From positions 183,148 to 247,147 of the forward strand of contig NZ_VDBO01000006.1 in assembly GCF_005930355.1 (NCBI RefSeq): a DNA stretch of 64,000 bases, in the 5' to 3' direction. Positions 25,632 to 34,190 of this stretch are shown one piece after another (the first letter of the stretch is position 1; each line of letters begins with the position of its first letter). Origin of the DNA: Paenibacillus sinopodophylli. GTDB taxonomy: Bacteria; Bacillota; Bacilli; Paenibacillales; Paenibacillaceae. The notes beneath the pieces are model-generated. The model was not told the origin of the DNA, did not search any database, and worked only from the letters and a program-made list of their open reading frames with translations. The position numbers and the translations under genes were made by a program.

Positions 25632-26693
25632 ATGATCGTAATTACAAATGCAAACATTGCAGAAGAGCGCATTACCGAAATTGTTGCCCATATTGAGAAA
25701 GCAGGTGTTCAGGCGCATGTATCCAGAGGTACGGACCGCACGGTTATCGGCATCATCGGCCTTGCTGAGCCGACGCTTGCTGAGCATTTGCGCCAAATGA
25801 AAGGTGTAGAGAACGTTATTAAAATTTCGAAGTCCTACAAGCTTGCAAGCCGCGACTTCCATCCAGACGACACGGTGATTGATATTAAAGGTGTGAAAAT
25901 CGGAGGAAGCAACCTCGTTATTATGGGCGGGCCTTGTGCGGTCGAAACACCGGAGCAAATTGATGAAATCGCAAGACTGGTGAAAGCGGCTGGCGGACAG
26001 GTATTGCGCGGAGGCGCGTTCAAGCCGCGCACAGGGCCTTACAGCTTCCAAGGTGTAGGCGTAGAAGGTTTAGTGATGATGGCGGAAGCAGGGAAGAAGC
26101 ACGGGCTTCTGACGATCACTGAGGTTATGACACCTGAATACGTTGACGTGTGTGCAGAGTACGCTGACATTCTGCAAGTTGGCACGCGCAATATGCAAAA
26201 TTTCGATTTGCTGCGCAAGCTGGGAACCATTCAAACGCCAGTTCTGCTCAAACGAGGCTTCAGCTCTACTTACGATGAATTCCTCAATGCTGCCGAATAC
26301 ATTCTGGCAGGTGGTAATCCGAACGTGATGCTCTGCGAGCGCGGAATCCGAACGTTCGAAACCTACACGCGCAATACGCTTGATTTGTCTGCAATCCCTG
26401 TTCTGCAATCCCTTAGCCATCTGCCCGTAATCTCGGACCCGAGCCATGGAACAGGCCGTCGTGAATTGGTAGAGCCGATGTCGAAAGCATCAGTAGCAGC
26501 AGGAGCGAATGGGCTTATTGTAGAAATGCATACAGATCCGGACAATTCAATGACTGGAGATGGCGTGCAATCACTCTTCCCGGACCAATTCGCTAACCTT
26601 TTGAAGGATTTGGAGAAGCTTGCTCCGATCGTGGGCAAGCAATTCGATACAGAGAAAGCACCGGCGGAAGCTTTTCAAGAATGGAAAATCTAA
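25632..26693 (+). CDS. aroF: 3-deoxy-7-phosphoheptulonate (DAHP) synthase, with N-terminal regulatory domain
   Basis: The enzyme condenses phosphoenolpyruvate and erythrose 4-phosphate, the entry step of the shikimate pathway. ATG 25632 is taken as start (AGGAGTG upstream), giving 353 residues. Residues 1-75 form a ferredoxin-like domain (IVITNANIAEERITEIVAHI) as in Thermotoga-type DAHP synthases, where it mediates feedback by aromatic amino acids. The rest is the type I-beta barrel: GGPCAVE, LRGGAFKPRTGPYSFQG, the metal-binding Cys/His/Glu/Asp set and SDPSHGTGRREL near residue 270. No chorismate mutase domain is fused, in contrast with B. subtilis AroA. It has its own promoter and terminator. 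Confidence 0.95.
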   Translation: MIVITNANIAEERITEIVAHIEKAGVQAHVSRGTDRTVIGIIGLAEPTLAEHLRQMKGVENVIKISKSYKLASRDFHPDDTVIDIKGVKIGGSNLVIMGGPCAVETPEQIDEIARLVKAAGGQVLRGGAFKPRTGPYSFQGVGVEGLVMMAEAGKKHGLLTITEVMTPEYVDVCAEYADILQVGTRNMQNFDLLRKLGTIQTPVLLKRGFSSTYDEFLNAAEYILAGGNPNVMLCERGIRTFETYTRNTLDLSAIPVLQSLSHLPVISDPSHGTGRRELVEPMSKASVAAGANGLIVEMHTDPDNSMTGDGVQSLFPDQFANLLKDLEKLAPIVGKQFDTEKAPAEAFQEWKI

Positions 26694-26707
26694 TTTAGCT
26701 CAATAAT

Positions 26708-26748
26708 AAAGCTTTGCCAGTCCTTCAATGGACGGCAAAGCTTTTTTT
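26708..26748 (+). terminator. Terminator of aroF
   Basis: AAAGCTTTGCC pairs with GGCAAAGCTTT, followed by TTTTT. Confidence 0.9.
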
Positions 26749-26875
26749 GATGAAGGGATAGCTATTTCTTCAGATTGAGCAAAGGTATCGGAGTAACGCG
26801 CAGCCTATGCTAGTTAAGGGATGAGAGCAGTTCTATCATCCTTTTTAGGATGAATTGTGAACAACTGTTCAAACT

Positions 26876-26892
26876 TGTAAGTATAGCTTACA
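26876..26892 (+). promoter_or_regulatory. GlnR/TnrA box upstream of glnA
   Basis: TGTAAGTATAGCTTACA fits the consensus TGTNA-N7-TNACA exactly and is palindromic. A further half-site (TTACA) lies at about 26910. The position just upstream of the glnA promoter suggests nitrogen-dependent repression or activation. Confidence 0.85.
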
Positions 26893-26920
26893 TAGCTTTA
26901 AAAAATACCTTACATAGCTA

Positions 26921-26950
26921 TTGACGGAGATTAAGAGCTAGTTTTATAAT
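26921..26950 (+). promoter_or_regulatory. Sigma-A promoter of glnA
   Basis: TTGACG, an 18-base spacer and TATAAT, downstream of the GlnR/TnrA box and about 80 bases before the gene. Confidence 0.75.
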
Positions 26951-27029
26951 AACGACATGGATTTGGAGCAATAATTGAACAATACCTGTTCAACACTACG
27001 CTAATGTTCGGAAATGGAGGAAATTATTA

Positions 27030-28454
27030 ATGTCAGTTCAAAACGTTTTGGACAATATTAAAGAAAACAGCATTCAGTTTGTAGATTTCCGCTTCGTGGA
27101 TCTTCTAGGTCATGCTCACCACATTACACTGCCAGCAGCTGAGGTAGACGCTGATACTTTCGTAAACGGTGTAGCATTCGACGGTTCATCGATTCACGGT
27201 TTCCGTGGAATTGAGAATTCCGATATGGTTATGATTCCTGATACAGAATCCGTATTTATTGACCCTTTCACTGATCACCCTACACTAAACATTATGTGTA
27301 ATATTCATACTCCTGAGGGCGACCGCTATGACCGCGATCCGCGCAGTATTGCTCAAAAGGCTGAAGAGTATCTTCAAACTACTGGCATCGGTACGACAGC
27401 ATTTTTCGCACCAGAGCCTGAATTCTTCATCTTCGACGAAGTTCGCTACGAAAGCTCAATGAATTCTTCCTCTTACATGGTTGAATCCGAAGAAGCTGGC
27501 TGGAACACGAACCGTAAAGAAGAAGGCGGCAACCTTGGTGGTAAAATTCCAGTAAAAGGCGGCTATGTTCCTGTAGCGCCAGTTGATTCCCAACAAGATA
27601 TCCGCAGCGAAATGGTTCGCCTATTGCAAGAGTCGGGTCTTCGCGTTGAGCGTCATCACCATGAAGTTGCTACAGCAGGTCAAGCAGAAATTAACTTCCG
27701 TTTCGATACACTTACAAAAACAGCTGACAACCTGATGAAATTCAAATATATCATTCACAATACAGCTCGCCAATACGGCAAAACGGCTACTTTCATGCCG
27801 AAGCCGCTTTTCGGTGACAATGGTAGCGGTATGCACGTTCATACTTCTATCTTCAATGGCGACGAGCCAATGTTCTACGACAAAGGCGCGTATGCAAACC
27901 TTAGTGAACTTGCTATGCATTACATCGGCGGCGTGCTTTACCACGCTCCGGCTTTGATCGCAATCACTAACCCAAGCACGAACTCGTTCAAACGTCTAGT
28001 GCCTGGTTATGAAGCTCCAGTTAACCTTGTATTCTCGAAAGGTAACCGTTCTGCAGCTATTCGTATTCCGATTGCAGCTGTAACACCAAAAGGTTGTCGT
28101 ATCGAGTTCCGTACACCGGATAATACAGCTAACCCGTACCTTGCATTCGCAGCTATGCTGCTTGCAGGCCTTGACGGTATCAAGCGCAAGCTTGATCCAG
28201 TAGCTCTTGGCTACGGTCCATTCGACAAAAACATTTACGAATTGCCAGAAGAAGAGAAAAAAGAAATTCGCAGCGTTCCTGGAACGCTTGACGAAGCGCT
28301 TAGCGCTCTTGAAGCTGATTCCGATTTCTTGACAGAAAGCGGCGTGTTCACGAAAGAATTTATCGAGAACTACGTAGCAATCAAACGCCAAGAAGCGAAA
28401 GCAGTTGCAATCCGTATTCATCCGCACGAGTTCAGCCTTTATTACGATTGCTAA
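27030..28454 (+). CDS. glnA: Glutamine synthetase type I, beta-like length
   Basis: The enzyme makes glutamine from glutamate, ammonia and ATP. The 474-residue product has the GSI motifs: FDGSSIHGF near residue 50 (substrate latch), EPEFFIFD (metal-binding Glu), the GQAEINFRFDT stretch, NGSGMHVH, NPSTNSFKRLVPGYEAP and RIEFRTPDN. It is about 30 residues longer than the GSI-alpha enzyme of B. subtilis. It also carries NIYELPEEE with Tyr at position 403, which corresponds to the adenylylation loop of GSI-beta enzymes (Tyr397 in E. coli). No glnR or glnE is adjacent. The GlnR/TnrA box upstream indicates transcriptional control by nitrogen. The start at ATG 27030 has GGAGGAAA. Confidence 0.95.
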   Translation: MSVQNVLDNIKENSIQFVDFRFVDLLGHAHHITLPAAEVDADTFVNGVAFDGSSIHGFRGIENSDMVMIPDTESVFIDPFTDHPTLNIMCNIHTPEGDRYDRDPRSIAQKAEEYLQTTGIGTTAFFAPEPEFFIFDEVRYESSMNSSSYMVESEEAGWNTNRKEEGGNLGGKIPVKGGYVPVAPVDSQQDIRSEMVRLLQESGLRVERHHHEVATAGQAEINFRFDTLTKTADNLMKFKYIIHNTARQYGKTATFMPKPLFGDNGSGMHVHTSIFNGDEPMFYDKGAYANLSELAMHYIGGVLYHAPALIAITNPSTNSFKRLVPGYEAPVNLVFSKGNRSAAIRIPIAAVTPKGCRIEFRTPDNTANPYLAFAAMLLAGLDGIKRKLDPVALGYGPFDKNIYELPEEEKKEIRSVPGTLDEALSALEADSDFLTESGVFTKEFIENYVAIKRQEAKAVAIRIHPHEFSLYYDC

Positions 28455-28477
28455 TCCAATCGCTATGAAATATAAGA

Positions 28478-28506
28478 AACGGGTCCTTATGGGGCCCTTT
28501 TTTTTA
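28478..28506 (+). terminator. Terminator of glnA
   Basis: GGGTCC pairs with GGGCCC (one G-U) around TTATG, followed by eight T. Confidence 0.8.
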
Positions 28507-28670
28507 TGGATTATGAGCGAAATGTAAATGAAAACCGAATGTTTATTGTCGTTATTTCGACATACGTTCGACTTTTAGTTTTTTGAAATTGCGGAATACA
28601 CTTGATGAAGGCCTTCAAAATTGCTATCATAGCCATATCATATAGAAACTATAGAGGTGGGTATCCGAAG

Positions 28671-29756
28671 ATGACACGAGCATTTAACTTCAATGCAGGA
28701 CCAGCCGCAATTCCACTTGAGGTGCTGAAGCAAGCGCAGGAGCAATTCGTTGATTATCAAGGTGCAGGTATGTCGATTATGGAGATGTCTCATCGCAGCA
28801 AATTGTACGAAGCTGTAAACAATGAGTCGCAATCTTTGCTTCGTGAATTGTTCGGAATTCCTGACAATTACGATGTTCTATTGCTGCAAGGCGGCGCAAG
28901 CACACAGTTTGCCTTGCTGCCCTTGAATCTTCTACAGCCAGGCAAGCCAGGTGCTTACGTTATGACTGGAGCATGGGCGGACAAAGCGCTGAAAGAAGCG
29001 AAGCTTGTCGGAGAAACGGTTGTAGCTGCATCGACAGAAAGCGACAAGTTCATGCGTATGCCGACCTTGTCCGAGATTGAAGTTCCGAATAACGCATCCT
29101 ATTTGCATATTACTTCGAATGAAACAATCGGTGGAACGCAGTTCAAGGAGTTTCCAGAAACAGGAGACATTCCGCTTATAGCAGACATGTCGAGCGACAT
29201 TCTTAGTAAACCGGTTGATGTAAGCAAATTTGGTGTGATCTATGCAGGTGCTCAGAAAAACTTGGGACCATCGGGCGTTACACTTGTTATTATCCGTAAG
29301 GACCTTGTTGAGAATGGCTCGAAATCCATTCCTGCTATGTTCCGTTACAGCACGCATGCGAAGTCGGGCTCGCTATACAACACGCCGCCTTCATTCTCTG
29401 TGTACATGATGAATCTTGTATTGCAATGGATTAAGGGTCAAGGCGGGGTTGCTCAGCTGGATCTGATTAACCAGAACAAAACGAAGCTGATCTATGATGC
29501 CATTGATCAAAGCGGAGGTTTCTACAGCGGATGTGCGCAGCCGCAAAGCCGCTCACTTATGAACATTACGTTCCGGATTCAAAGCGAGGAGCTTGAGAAT
29601 CTGTTTGTCAAACAATCAGAGAAGGAAGGCTTCGTAGGTTTGAAGGGGCATCGTGATGTAGGCGGCCTCAGAGCTTCTACCTACAATGCAGTACCGCTTG
29701 AGAGCTGCCAAGCGCTTCAACAATTTATGATTGATTTCCAGAAACGCAACGGTTAA
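28671..29756 (+). CDS. serC: Phosphoserine aminotransferase
   Basis: SerC converts 3-phosphohydroxypyruvate to phosphoserine in serine synthesis and also acts in pyridoxal synthesis in some bacteria. The start at ATG 28671 (AGAGGTGG upstream) gives 361 residues, the normal length; an in-frame ATG at 28602 adds 23 poorly placed codons. Family marks are FNAGPAAIPLEVL at the start, GMSIMEMSHRSK, LLQGGASTQFALLPLNL, HITSNETIGG, ADMSSDILS, the PLP-lysine region GVIYAGAQKNLGPSGVT (Lys near residue 197) and GLKGHRDVGGLRASTYNA. It is monocistronic with a strong terminator. No serA or serB is adjacent. Confidence 0.96.
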   Translation: MTRAFNFNAGPAAIPLEVLKQAQEQFVDYQGAGMSIMEMSHRSKLYEAVNNESQSLLRELFGIPDNYDVLLLQGGASTQFALLPLNLLQPGKPGAYVMTGAWADKALKEAKLVGETVVAASTESDKFMRMPTLSEIEVPNNASYLHITSNETIGGTQFKEFPETGDIPLIADMSSDILSKPVDVSKFGVIYAGAQKNLGPSGVTLVIIRKDLVENGSKSIPAMFRYSTHAKSGSLYNTPPSFSVYMMNLVLQWIKGQGGVAQLDLINQNKTKLIYDAIDQSGGFYSGCAQPQSRSLMNITFRIQSEELENLFVKQSEKEGFVGLKGHRDVGGLRASTYNAVPLESCQALQQFMIDFQKRNG

Positions 29757-29796
29757 CAATCGGAATACCCTTGCTGGCGAGCAGCAGAGGTAGCAC

Positions 29797-29838
29797 AAAG
29801 CCGCTCTCTCCTTCCTTGAATCAGGAGAGAGCGGCTTT
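29797..29838. terminator. Bidirectional terminator between serC and the response regulator
   Basis: AAAGCCGCTCTCTCCT pairs with AGGAGAGAGCGGCTTT. Convergent genes flank it; the T-tail is short on both sides. Confidence 0.75.
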
Positions 29839-29877
29839 CATTTGAGTTATAGGAAAGTTTGGGAGTGTGATCAGTTC

Positions 29878-30600
29878 TTAGGCTTGCAGAGCAGAACTTT
29901 CAGCGACATGAGGGCCGCCTAGCTTGTAGCCTACATTGCGAACCGTCATGATGTACTCAGGTGTACGTGCGTTTTTCTCGATTTTGTCACGCAAATGGCT
30001 AATATGAACGTCAACGATTCGCGTATCGCCAAGGAAGTGATAATCCCATACGCCGTGCAGCAGCTGTTGGCGGCTAAGCACCTTGCCCTTGTGGCGGCAA
30101 AGAAATAGAAGCAGCTCGAATTCCTTAGGGGTAAGCTCAACGGGTTTGCCGTCGATGAATACTTCACGCTGTTCGACTTGAACCTTCAACCGTCCAATAT
30201 GGAAGGTTGTGTCATCCGAAGTGCCTGGAAGGGACTGGACTCTGCGTAATATAGCTTGAATGCGTGAAACCAGCTCTTGCGGGCTAAAGGGTTTGGTCAT
30301 ATAGTCATCGGCACCGTTATCGAGACCTGCAATTTTGTCTGTCACATCCTGAAGCGCAGTAAGCATGACGATAGGTACGGCATTGCTTTGCTTGCGAAGC
30401 TCGCGGCATACTTGGATGCCGTCCATTTTGGGAAGCATGAGATCTAGTACGATCAAATCCGGGCGAAAAGGCTTAAGCATATCGAATACTGCTTCGCCAT
30501 CGCCTACGCAGCGCACATCGTAGCCTGCCAGCTTTAAATTAAATTCAATCAGCATCGAAATGGATGGCTCGTCATCCACGACCAATATTTTTTTTCGCAT
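29878..30600 (-). CDS. Orphan OmpR-family response regulator
   Basis: The 240-residue protein has a receiver (ILVVDDEPSISMLIEFNLKL; phospho-Asp in LIVLDLMLPKMDG near residue 55; DDYMTKPFSPQEL) and a C-terminal winged helix (LTPKEFELLLFLCRHKGKVL, DTRIVDVHISHLRDKIE, TVRNVGYKLG). It resembles the PhoP/WalR subgroup. No histidine kinase lies beside it: both neighbours are on the other strand and are metabolic or RNA-modifying. Its kinase partner, if any, must be elsewhere. It starts at ATG 30600 with GGAGAG upstream. Confidence 0.9.
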   Translation of the reverse strand: MRKKILVVDDEPSISMLIEFNLKLAGYDVRCVGDGEAVFDMLKPFRPDLIVLDLMLPKMDGIQVCRELRKQSNAVPIVMLTALQDVTDKIAGLDNGADDYMTKPFSPQELVSRIQAILRRVQSLPGTSDDTTFHIGRLKVQVEQREVFIDGKPVELTPKEFELLLFLCRHKGKVLSRQQLLHGVWDYHFLGDTRIVDVHISHLRDKIEKNARTPEYIMTVRNVGYKLGGPHVAESSALQA

Positions 30601-30750
30601 GGTTCAGCTCTCCTTCATGTGTTTCCGCCTATTCTGTTTCTTATTATGAGGGTGGAAATTATGCTTGAGATTAACGGTACGTAAAGTGGGTGTAAAAATA
30701 TTGTTCGTTTTCGTGTATAATAGGCAAAATGAGAGGTGAGAAGGACAGAT

Positions 30751-31215
30751 ATGCCATTTCATATTGTTTTGGTAGAACCGGAAATTCCGGCTAACACAGG
30801 CAACATATCACGTACCTGTGCCGCAACCGGTACAATTCTGCATTTAGTTAGACCGCTTGGCTTCGATACGGATGACCGAACATTGAAGCGCGCGGGATTG
30901 GATTATTGGCATTCGGTACATATCGAGTATCATGATTCCTTTGAAGAGGTGCTGTCTGCTTATCCGCAGGGGCGTTTTTTCTATGCCAGCACAAAGGCAA
31001 GCAAGCCGTATTCACAATTCGATTATCGAGATGGCGATTTTTTTGTTTTCGGTAAGGAAACGAAAGGTCTGCCTCAGGAGTTAATAGATGCGAATAAGGA
31101 AACTTGTATTCGAATGCCGATGACAGATAAAGTTCGATCGTTGAACTTATCGAATTCTGCAGCAATCATTGTGTACGAAGCACTTAGGCAAAATGATTTT
31201 CCTGGCCTTGCATAA
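30751..31215 (+). CDS. trmL: tRNA (cytidine/uridine-34-2'-O)-methyltransferase TrmL
   Basis: This 154-residue SPOUT methyltransferase methylates the ribose of the wobble base in certain leucine tRNAs. Motifs are VEPEIPANTGNISRTCAATG at the N terminus, the FGKETKGLPQEL knot loop near residue 105 and MTDKVRSLNLSNSAAIIVYE near 130, which bind S-adenosylmethionine. The start at ATG 30751 is chosen over an upstream in-frame codon at 30736 because GAGAGGTGAG lies at good spacing and the family begins MPFHIVL-like. It is cytoplasmic and a single-gene unit. Confidence 0.92.
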   Translation: MPFHIVLVEPEIPANTGNISRTCAATGTILHLVRPLGFDTDDRTLKRAGLDYWHSVHIEYHDSFEEVLSAYPQGRFFYASTKASKPYSQFDYRDGDFFVFGKETKGLPQELIDANKETCIRMPMTDKVRSLNLSNSAAIIVYEALRQNDFPGLA

Positions 31216-31390
31216 TAAAGTTTCTCTATTTATCATTTTTTGGGTTTTATTAGCGGGAAAACACTTTTTTATTGCAGGATATTAAGAAATTATGAAAATA
31301 GGAAGGAAAAGCCGAAGTGCCATCGAAAGACTATAACGCAGAGGTTTCTCAACATGACTTGCGAAACCAGACACAGAAGAGGTGAAAGTG

Positions 31391-31639
31391 ATGAAACCAG
31401 CAGGTGTAGTAAGAAAAGTGGACCAACTCGGACGTATTGTACTTCCAAAATCACTACGTAAACGTTATTTGATGAACGAGGGCGATCCCGTTGAAATTTT
31501 CGTCCAAGGTGACCATATCATTTTGGAGCGTTATCGCCCCAAATGTGTATTTTGTGGATCGATGATTGAAGTTCGTGATTTCAAGGATCGATATGTATGC
31601 GGCGTATGTATGGAAGAAATGGCAGTTCTGCAACGCTAA
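31391..31639 (+). CDS. AbrB/SpoVT-type DNA-binding regulator with zinc-ribbon-like tail
   Basis: The 82-residue protein begins MKPAGVVRKVDQLGRIVLPK, the swapped-hairpin DNA-binding domain of AbrB and Abh (residues 1-48, to VEIFVQGDHIILERY). The C terminus holds two CxxC pairs (CVFCGS and CGVCMEE), a probable zinc-binding knuckle instead of the dimerisation tail of AbrB. Such proteins are transition-state regulators that control post-exponential genes. The start at ATG 31391 follows GAGGTGAAAGTG. It is alone, with a hairpin downstream at 31671. Which genes it controls is unknown. Confidence 0.9.
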   Translation: MKPAGVVRKVDQLGRIVLPKSLRKRYLMNEGDPVEIFVQGDHIILERYRPKCVFCGSMIEVRDFKDRYVCGVCMEEMAVLQR

Positions 31640-31670
31640 TAAGCGAAGCGGACTGCTTTCTTAACGAAAT

Positions 31671-31712
31671 GAAGCTTCCCAGTCTGAGCCGTCGGCTCAA
31701 GCGGGAAGCTTC
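31671..31712 (+). terminator. Hairpin after the AbrB-like gene
   Basis: GAAGCTTCCC and TGAGCC pair with GGCTCA and GGGAAGCTTC. The T-tail is weak (CATTTGTTG). Confidence 0.6.
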
Positions 31713-31811
31713 ATTTGTTGTGAAGGAAGTTGTCCTTCATAAGGATGCGCAGCCACGTCAAAATGCGGGTACAGTGGCAGACGGTTGTGATAGGCCAGTT
31801 TCAAAAACGGC

Positions 31812-31904
31812 TTATAGACCTGACGTTTTGTCTTCGTTGTAGGAGCTGGTAAGCATCGCTGTAATGAACAACGCAAACACAGTCATGACAATAATAAAGT
31901 TCAT
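31812..31904 (-). CDS. 30-residue single-helix membrane peptide
   Basis: A very short minus-strand frame starts at ATG 31904 behind an excellent GGAGGTG site and ends at TAA 31814-31812. The product begins MNFIIVMTVFALFITAMLTS and ends YNEDKTSGL: one hydrophobic helix of about 18 residues with a polar, charged tail. On the same strand TATAAT lies about 35 bases upstream, but no good -35 box was found. I do not recognise a family. Small membrane peptides of this type often bind larger membrane proteins, but no partner is suggested. It sits alone in a 400-base gap. Confidence 0.5.
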   Translation of the reverse strand: MNFIIVMTVFALFITAMLTSSYNEDKTSGL

Positions 31905-32042
31905 CTGTGGACACCTCCAAGTATATTGTCTTTATTATAACCAACCCGGGCAAAAAAGAAAACTTTAAAAGTTGTGAACACCTTGTTAACATAGATACTA
32001 TAAGCGTAGTAAGCGTTTAGCATATGAGGAGGAGCAATCGTT

Positions 32043-33239
32043 ATGAATTATCGTTTTTCATCCCGAGTATTATCGCTTAAATCGTCAGCAGTACGAGATA
32101 TATTGAAGCTGACGCAAGGCAAGGATATGATTTCATTCGCAGGCGGCTTGCCAGCAGAGGAATTGTTCCCGGTTGAAGCCATCCGCGAGGCGGCCGACCG
32201 TGCATTCACGGCGGGCAAGGGAGCGCTGCAATATGGCTTAACTGAAGGCTATATGCCACTTCGCGAGCAGCTGTGCGAGCGCATGGCTGCCAAGAACATG
32301 CATGTAAACCCGGATCAAATGATATTGACAACAGGCTCGCAGCAAGCGATTGATTTGCTCGTTGGCGTGCTGACGGAGCCTGGCGACACCGTTCTGGTCG
32401 AGAAGCCTACTTATCTGGCCAGCCTGCAAGTGTTTGCCTTGCATGGCCTTAACGTGATCGCTGCGGAGAGCGATGAGGACGGAATGATACCCGAAGACGC
32501 TGAGCGGTTAATTAAAGCACATCGTCCTAAGCTGTTATATGCTGTACCTACATTTGGTAATCCTACGGGCCGAGTATGGAGTCTTGAACGAAGAAAGAAG
32601 CTGCTTGAGCTGTGCAAACAGAATGAAATGCCGATTATTGAAGATGATCCTTATGGAGATATTAAATTTGATGAGACTGAACAATTCCAGACGTTGTTCT
32701 CGCTTGAGGGTCAAGCAGAAGGCGGAGCGGTATTCTATACGAGCACTTTCTCCAAAACGGTCGCACCTGCACTTCGTTCAGGCTGGGCGATCGGGGATAG
32801 CAGCGTGATGGGAATGGTAGCGAAAGCGAAGCAGGCAGCTGATCTTCATTCAAGCGCTATCGATCAACAAATTTTGAGCCAGCTGCTTAAAGGCTTTGAC
32901 CTAGATGGACATATCCGCGTTATATCCAAATCTTACGGTGAGAGGATGCTGGAGATGCACGAGCTATTGAAGCGCCAAGCGTTAAAGGATATCACTTGGG
33001 TGAAGCCTAAGGGCGGTATGTTCTTATGGCTTGAGCTGCCTGATGGCTTGGATGCAGAGGCACTTCTTCGCTGCGCGGTTCAGAAGAATGTAGCCTTTGT
33101 GCCTGGCAGCTCATTCTATGGAGACAATCCACAGCGCAATACGGCAAGGCTTAACTTTACCTATAATACAGGTGCGCGTACGCAGCTGGGAGTGGAGCGC
33201 TTTGTAGAAGCGCTTAGTGAATTTACGGCGCGGAGCTAA
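32043..33239 (+). CDS. PLP-dependent aminotransferase (2-aminoadipate transaminase/MocR-core type)
   Basis: The 398-residue fold-type I aminotransferase has FAGGLPAEELFP near residue 32, TTGSQQAIDLL, VEKPTYLASL, PTFGNPTG, EDDPYGDI, the PLP lysine in TSTFSKTVAPALRSGW (K238) and FVPGSSFYG. These mark the group that includes LysN and the catalytic half of MocR regulators, but no DNA-binding domain is attached. Substrates in this group are often 2-aminoadipate, aromatic or branched amino acids, so the exact reaction is open. It starts at ATG 32043 behind GAGGAGGAG. Its 3' end overlaps the convergent DUF2161 gene by 17 bases. Confidence 0.88.
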   Translation: MNYRFSSRVLSLKSSAVRDILKLTQGKDMISFAGGLPAEELFPVEAIREAADRAFTAGKGALQYGLTEGYMPLREQLCERMAAKNMHVNPDQMILTTGSQQAIDLLVGVLTEPGDTVLVEKPTYLASLQVFALHGLNVIAAESDEDGMIPEDAERLIKAHRPKLLYAVPTFGNPTGRVWSLERRKKLLELCKQNEMPIIEDDPYGDIKFDETEQFQTLFSLEGQAEGGAVFYTSTFSKTVAPALRSGWAIGDSSVMGMVAKAKQAADLHSSAIDQQILSQLLKGFDLDGHIRVISKSYGERMLEMHELLKRQALKDITWVKPKGGMFLWLELPDGLDAEALLRCAVQKNVAFVPGSSFYGDNPQRNTARLNFTYNTGARTQLGVERFVEALSEFTARS

Positions 33240-33978
33240 CCTTTGCAGCCCATTCAGCGATAACTTCGCTATATTCGGCTAATGCAGCCTCGCCTTCTGG
33301 GCGAAGGCTGTATTTGCCGCGTGCAACGCGGTCGAACCAGCCGTAATAATTGTTGCGAAGGGTTTCGCCGCTGCGGCTATACCCAGTTAAAGCCGCAACT
33401 TCGCGCGGCGCAAGCGGCCCCGCCCCCTGAAGGGCATAAGCGCACCGCAGCGCCTTCTCGCGATATGCAGTAACAAGCTTGCGACGCGTGCTTCCTCCGA
33501 CGTTGTAGTCGCCGCTGCGCTCTTTAAACTCCGTTAGCAGCTGAGCTTGCTTCCGTCGTCTGATCCCACGCTGCGGCGGATCTCCTGGCTGGCAGAGCAG
33601 CTCGATGACTGGCGGCTTGGTTTTGTAGAAGGTAACTGTCATCAAGCCTAAGCCAAGCATGCGGCATAGCTCTGTCAGGTCGCCGAAGCGTTGGTTATGG
33701 GCGCCGCTTTTTTTTCTATTTCGTTCTATAGCAAGCACGACATGGCTATTCAAGCGAAGACGTTCAACCCCTTGTAGCAGCAGGGCGAGGTTGAACGTTT
33801 TTTTCATTTCGACAATTATCGTTTCACCCTGTTCGGGATGGATTGCGACCAAATCACAGTGCAGCACCTCGCTTTTTACGATAAATCCGAACTGCTCATA
33901 GTACTTTTTTATAGGGATATAGAGCTCTTCCTCGCGTGCGACAGCCAATTCCACTTTCTCCTCTCGAGGTTGCTTCAA
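33223..33978 (-). CDS. DUF2161-like protein with PD-(D/E)XK nuclease-like core
   Basis: The 251-residue protein has an N-terminal half that looks like a PD-(D/E)XK fold: FIVKSEVLHCDLVAIH, then ETIIVEMKKTFNLALLLQGV, with the D...ExK pattern (CDLVAI, IIVEMKK). A C-terminal part contains a helix-turn-helix-like REVAALTGYSRSGETLRNNY and YGWFDRVARGKYSL. This matches my memory of DUF2161, annotated as a putative PD-(D/E)XK phosphodiesterase. The function is unknown. Local G+C is higher than in flanking genes. It overlaps the 3' end of the preceding aminotransferase gene on the opposite strand. Confidence 0.72.
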   Translation of the reverse strand: MKQPREEKVELAVAREEELYIPIKKYYEQFGFIVKSEVLHCDLVAIHPEQGETIIVEMKKTFNLALLLQGVERLRLNSHVVLAIERNRKKSGAHNQRFGDLTELCRMLGLGLMTVTFYKTKPPVIELLCQPGDPPQRGIRRRKQAQLLTEFKERSGDYNVGGSTRRKLVTAYREKALRCAYALQGAGPLAPREVAALTGYSRSGETLRNNYYGWFDRVARGKYSLRPEGEAALAEYSEVIAEWAAKVSSAP

Positions 33979-34190
33979 TCGGTATGTATAGTTCCATTAT
34001 AACAAACGAAGCCGCCGGCCTGTCGGTTTTTGATGGAAGATGGACAAAAATAGTGTGCAATTATCCAGCCGAATAAGCATAGGATTGTTATATCTCAATA
34101 AAAGTTGGCACCACAGGGTAGAGCGTCTAGAGACAAATCCCGGGCGTAGAATGATAAGTGGTATGCGGAAGCGATGGGAGGAGGCACGGT

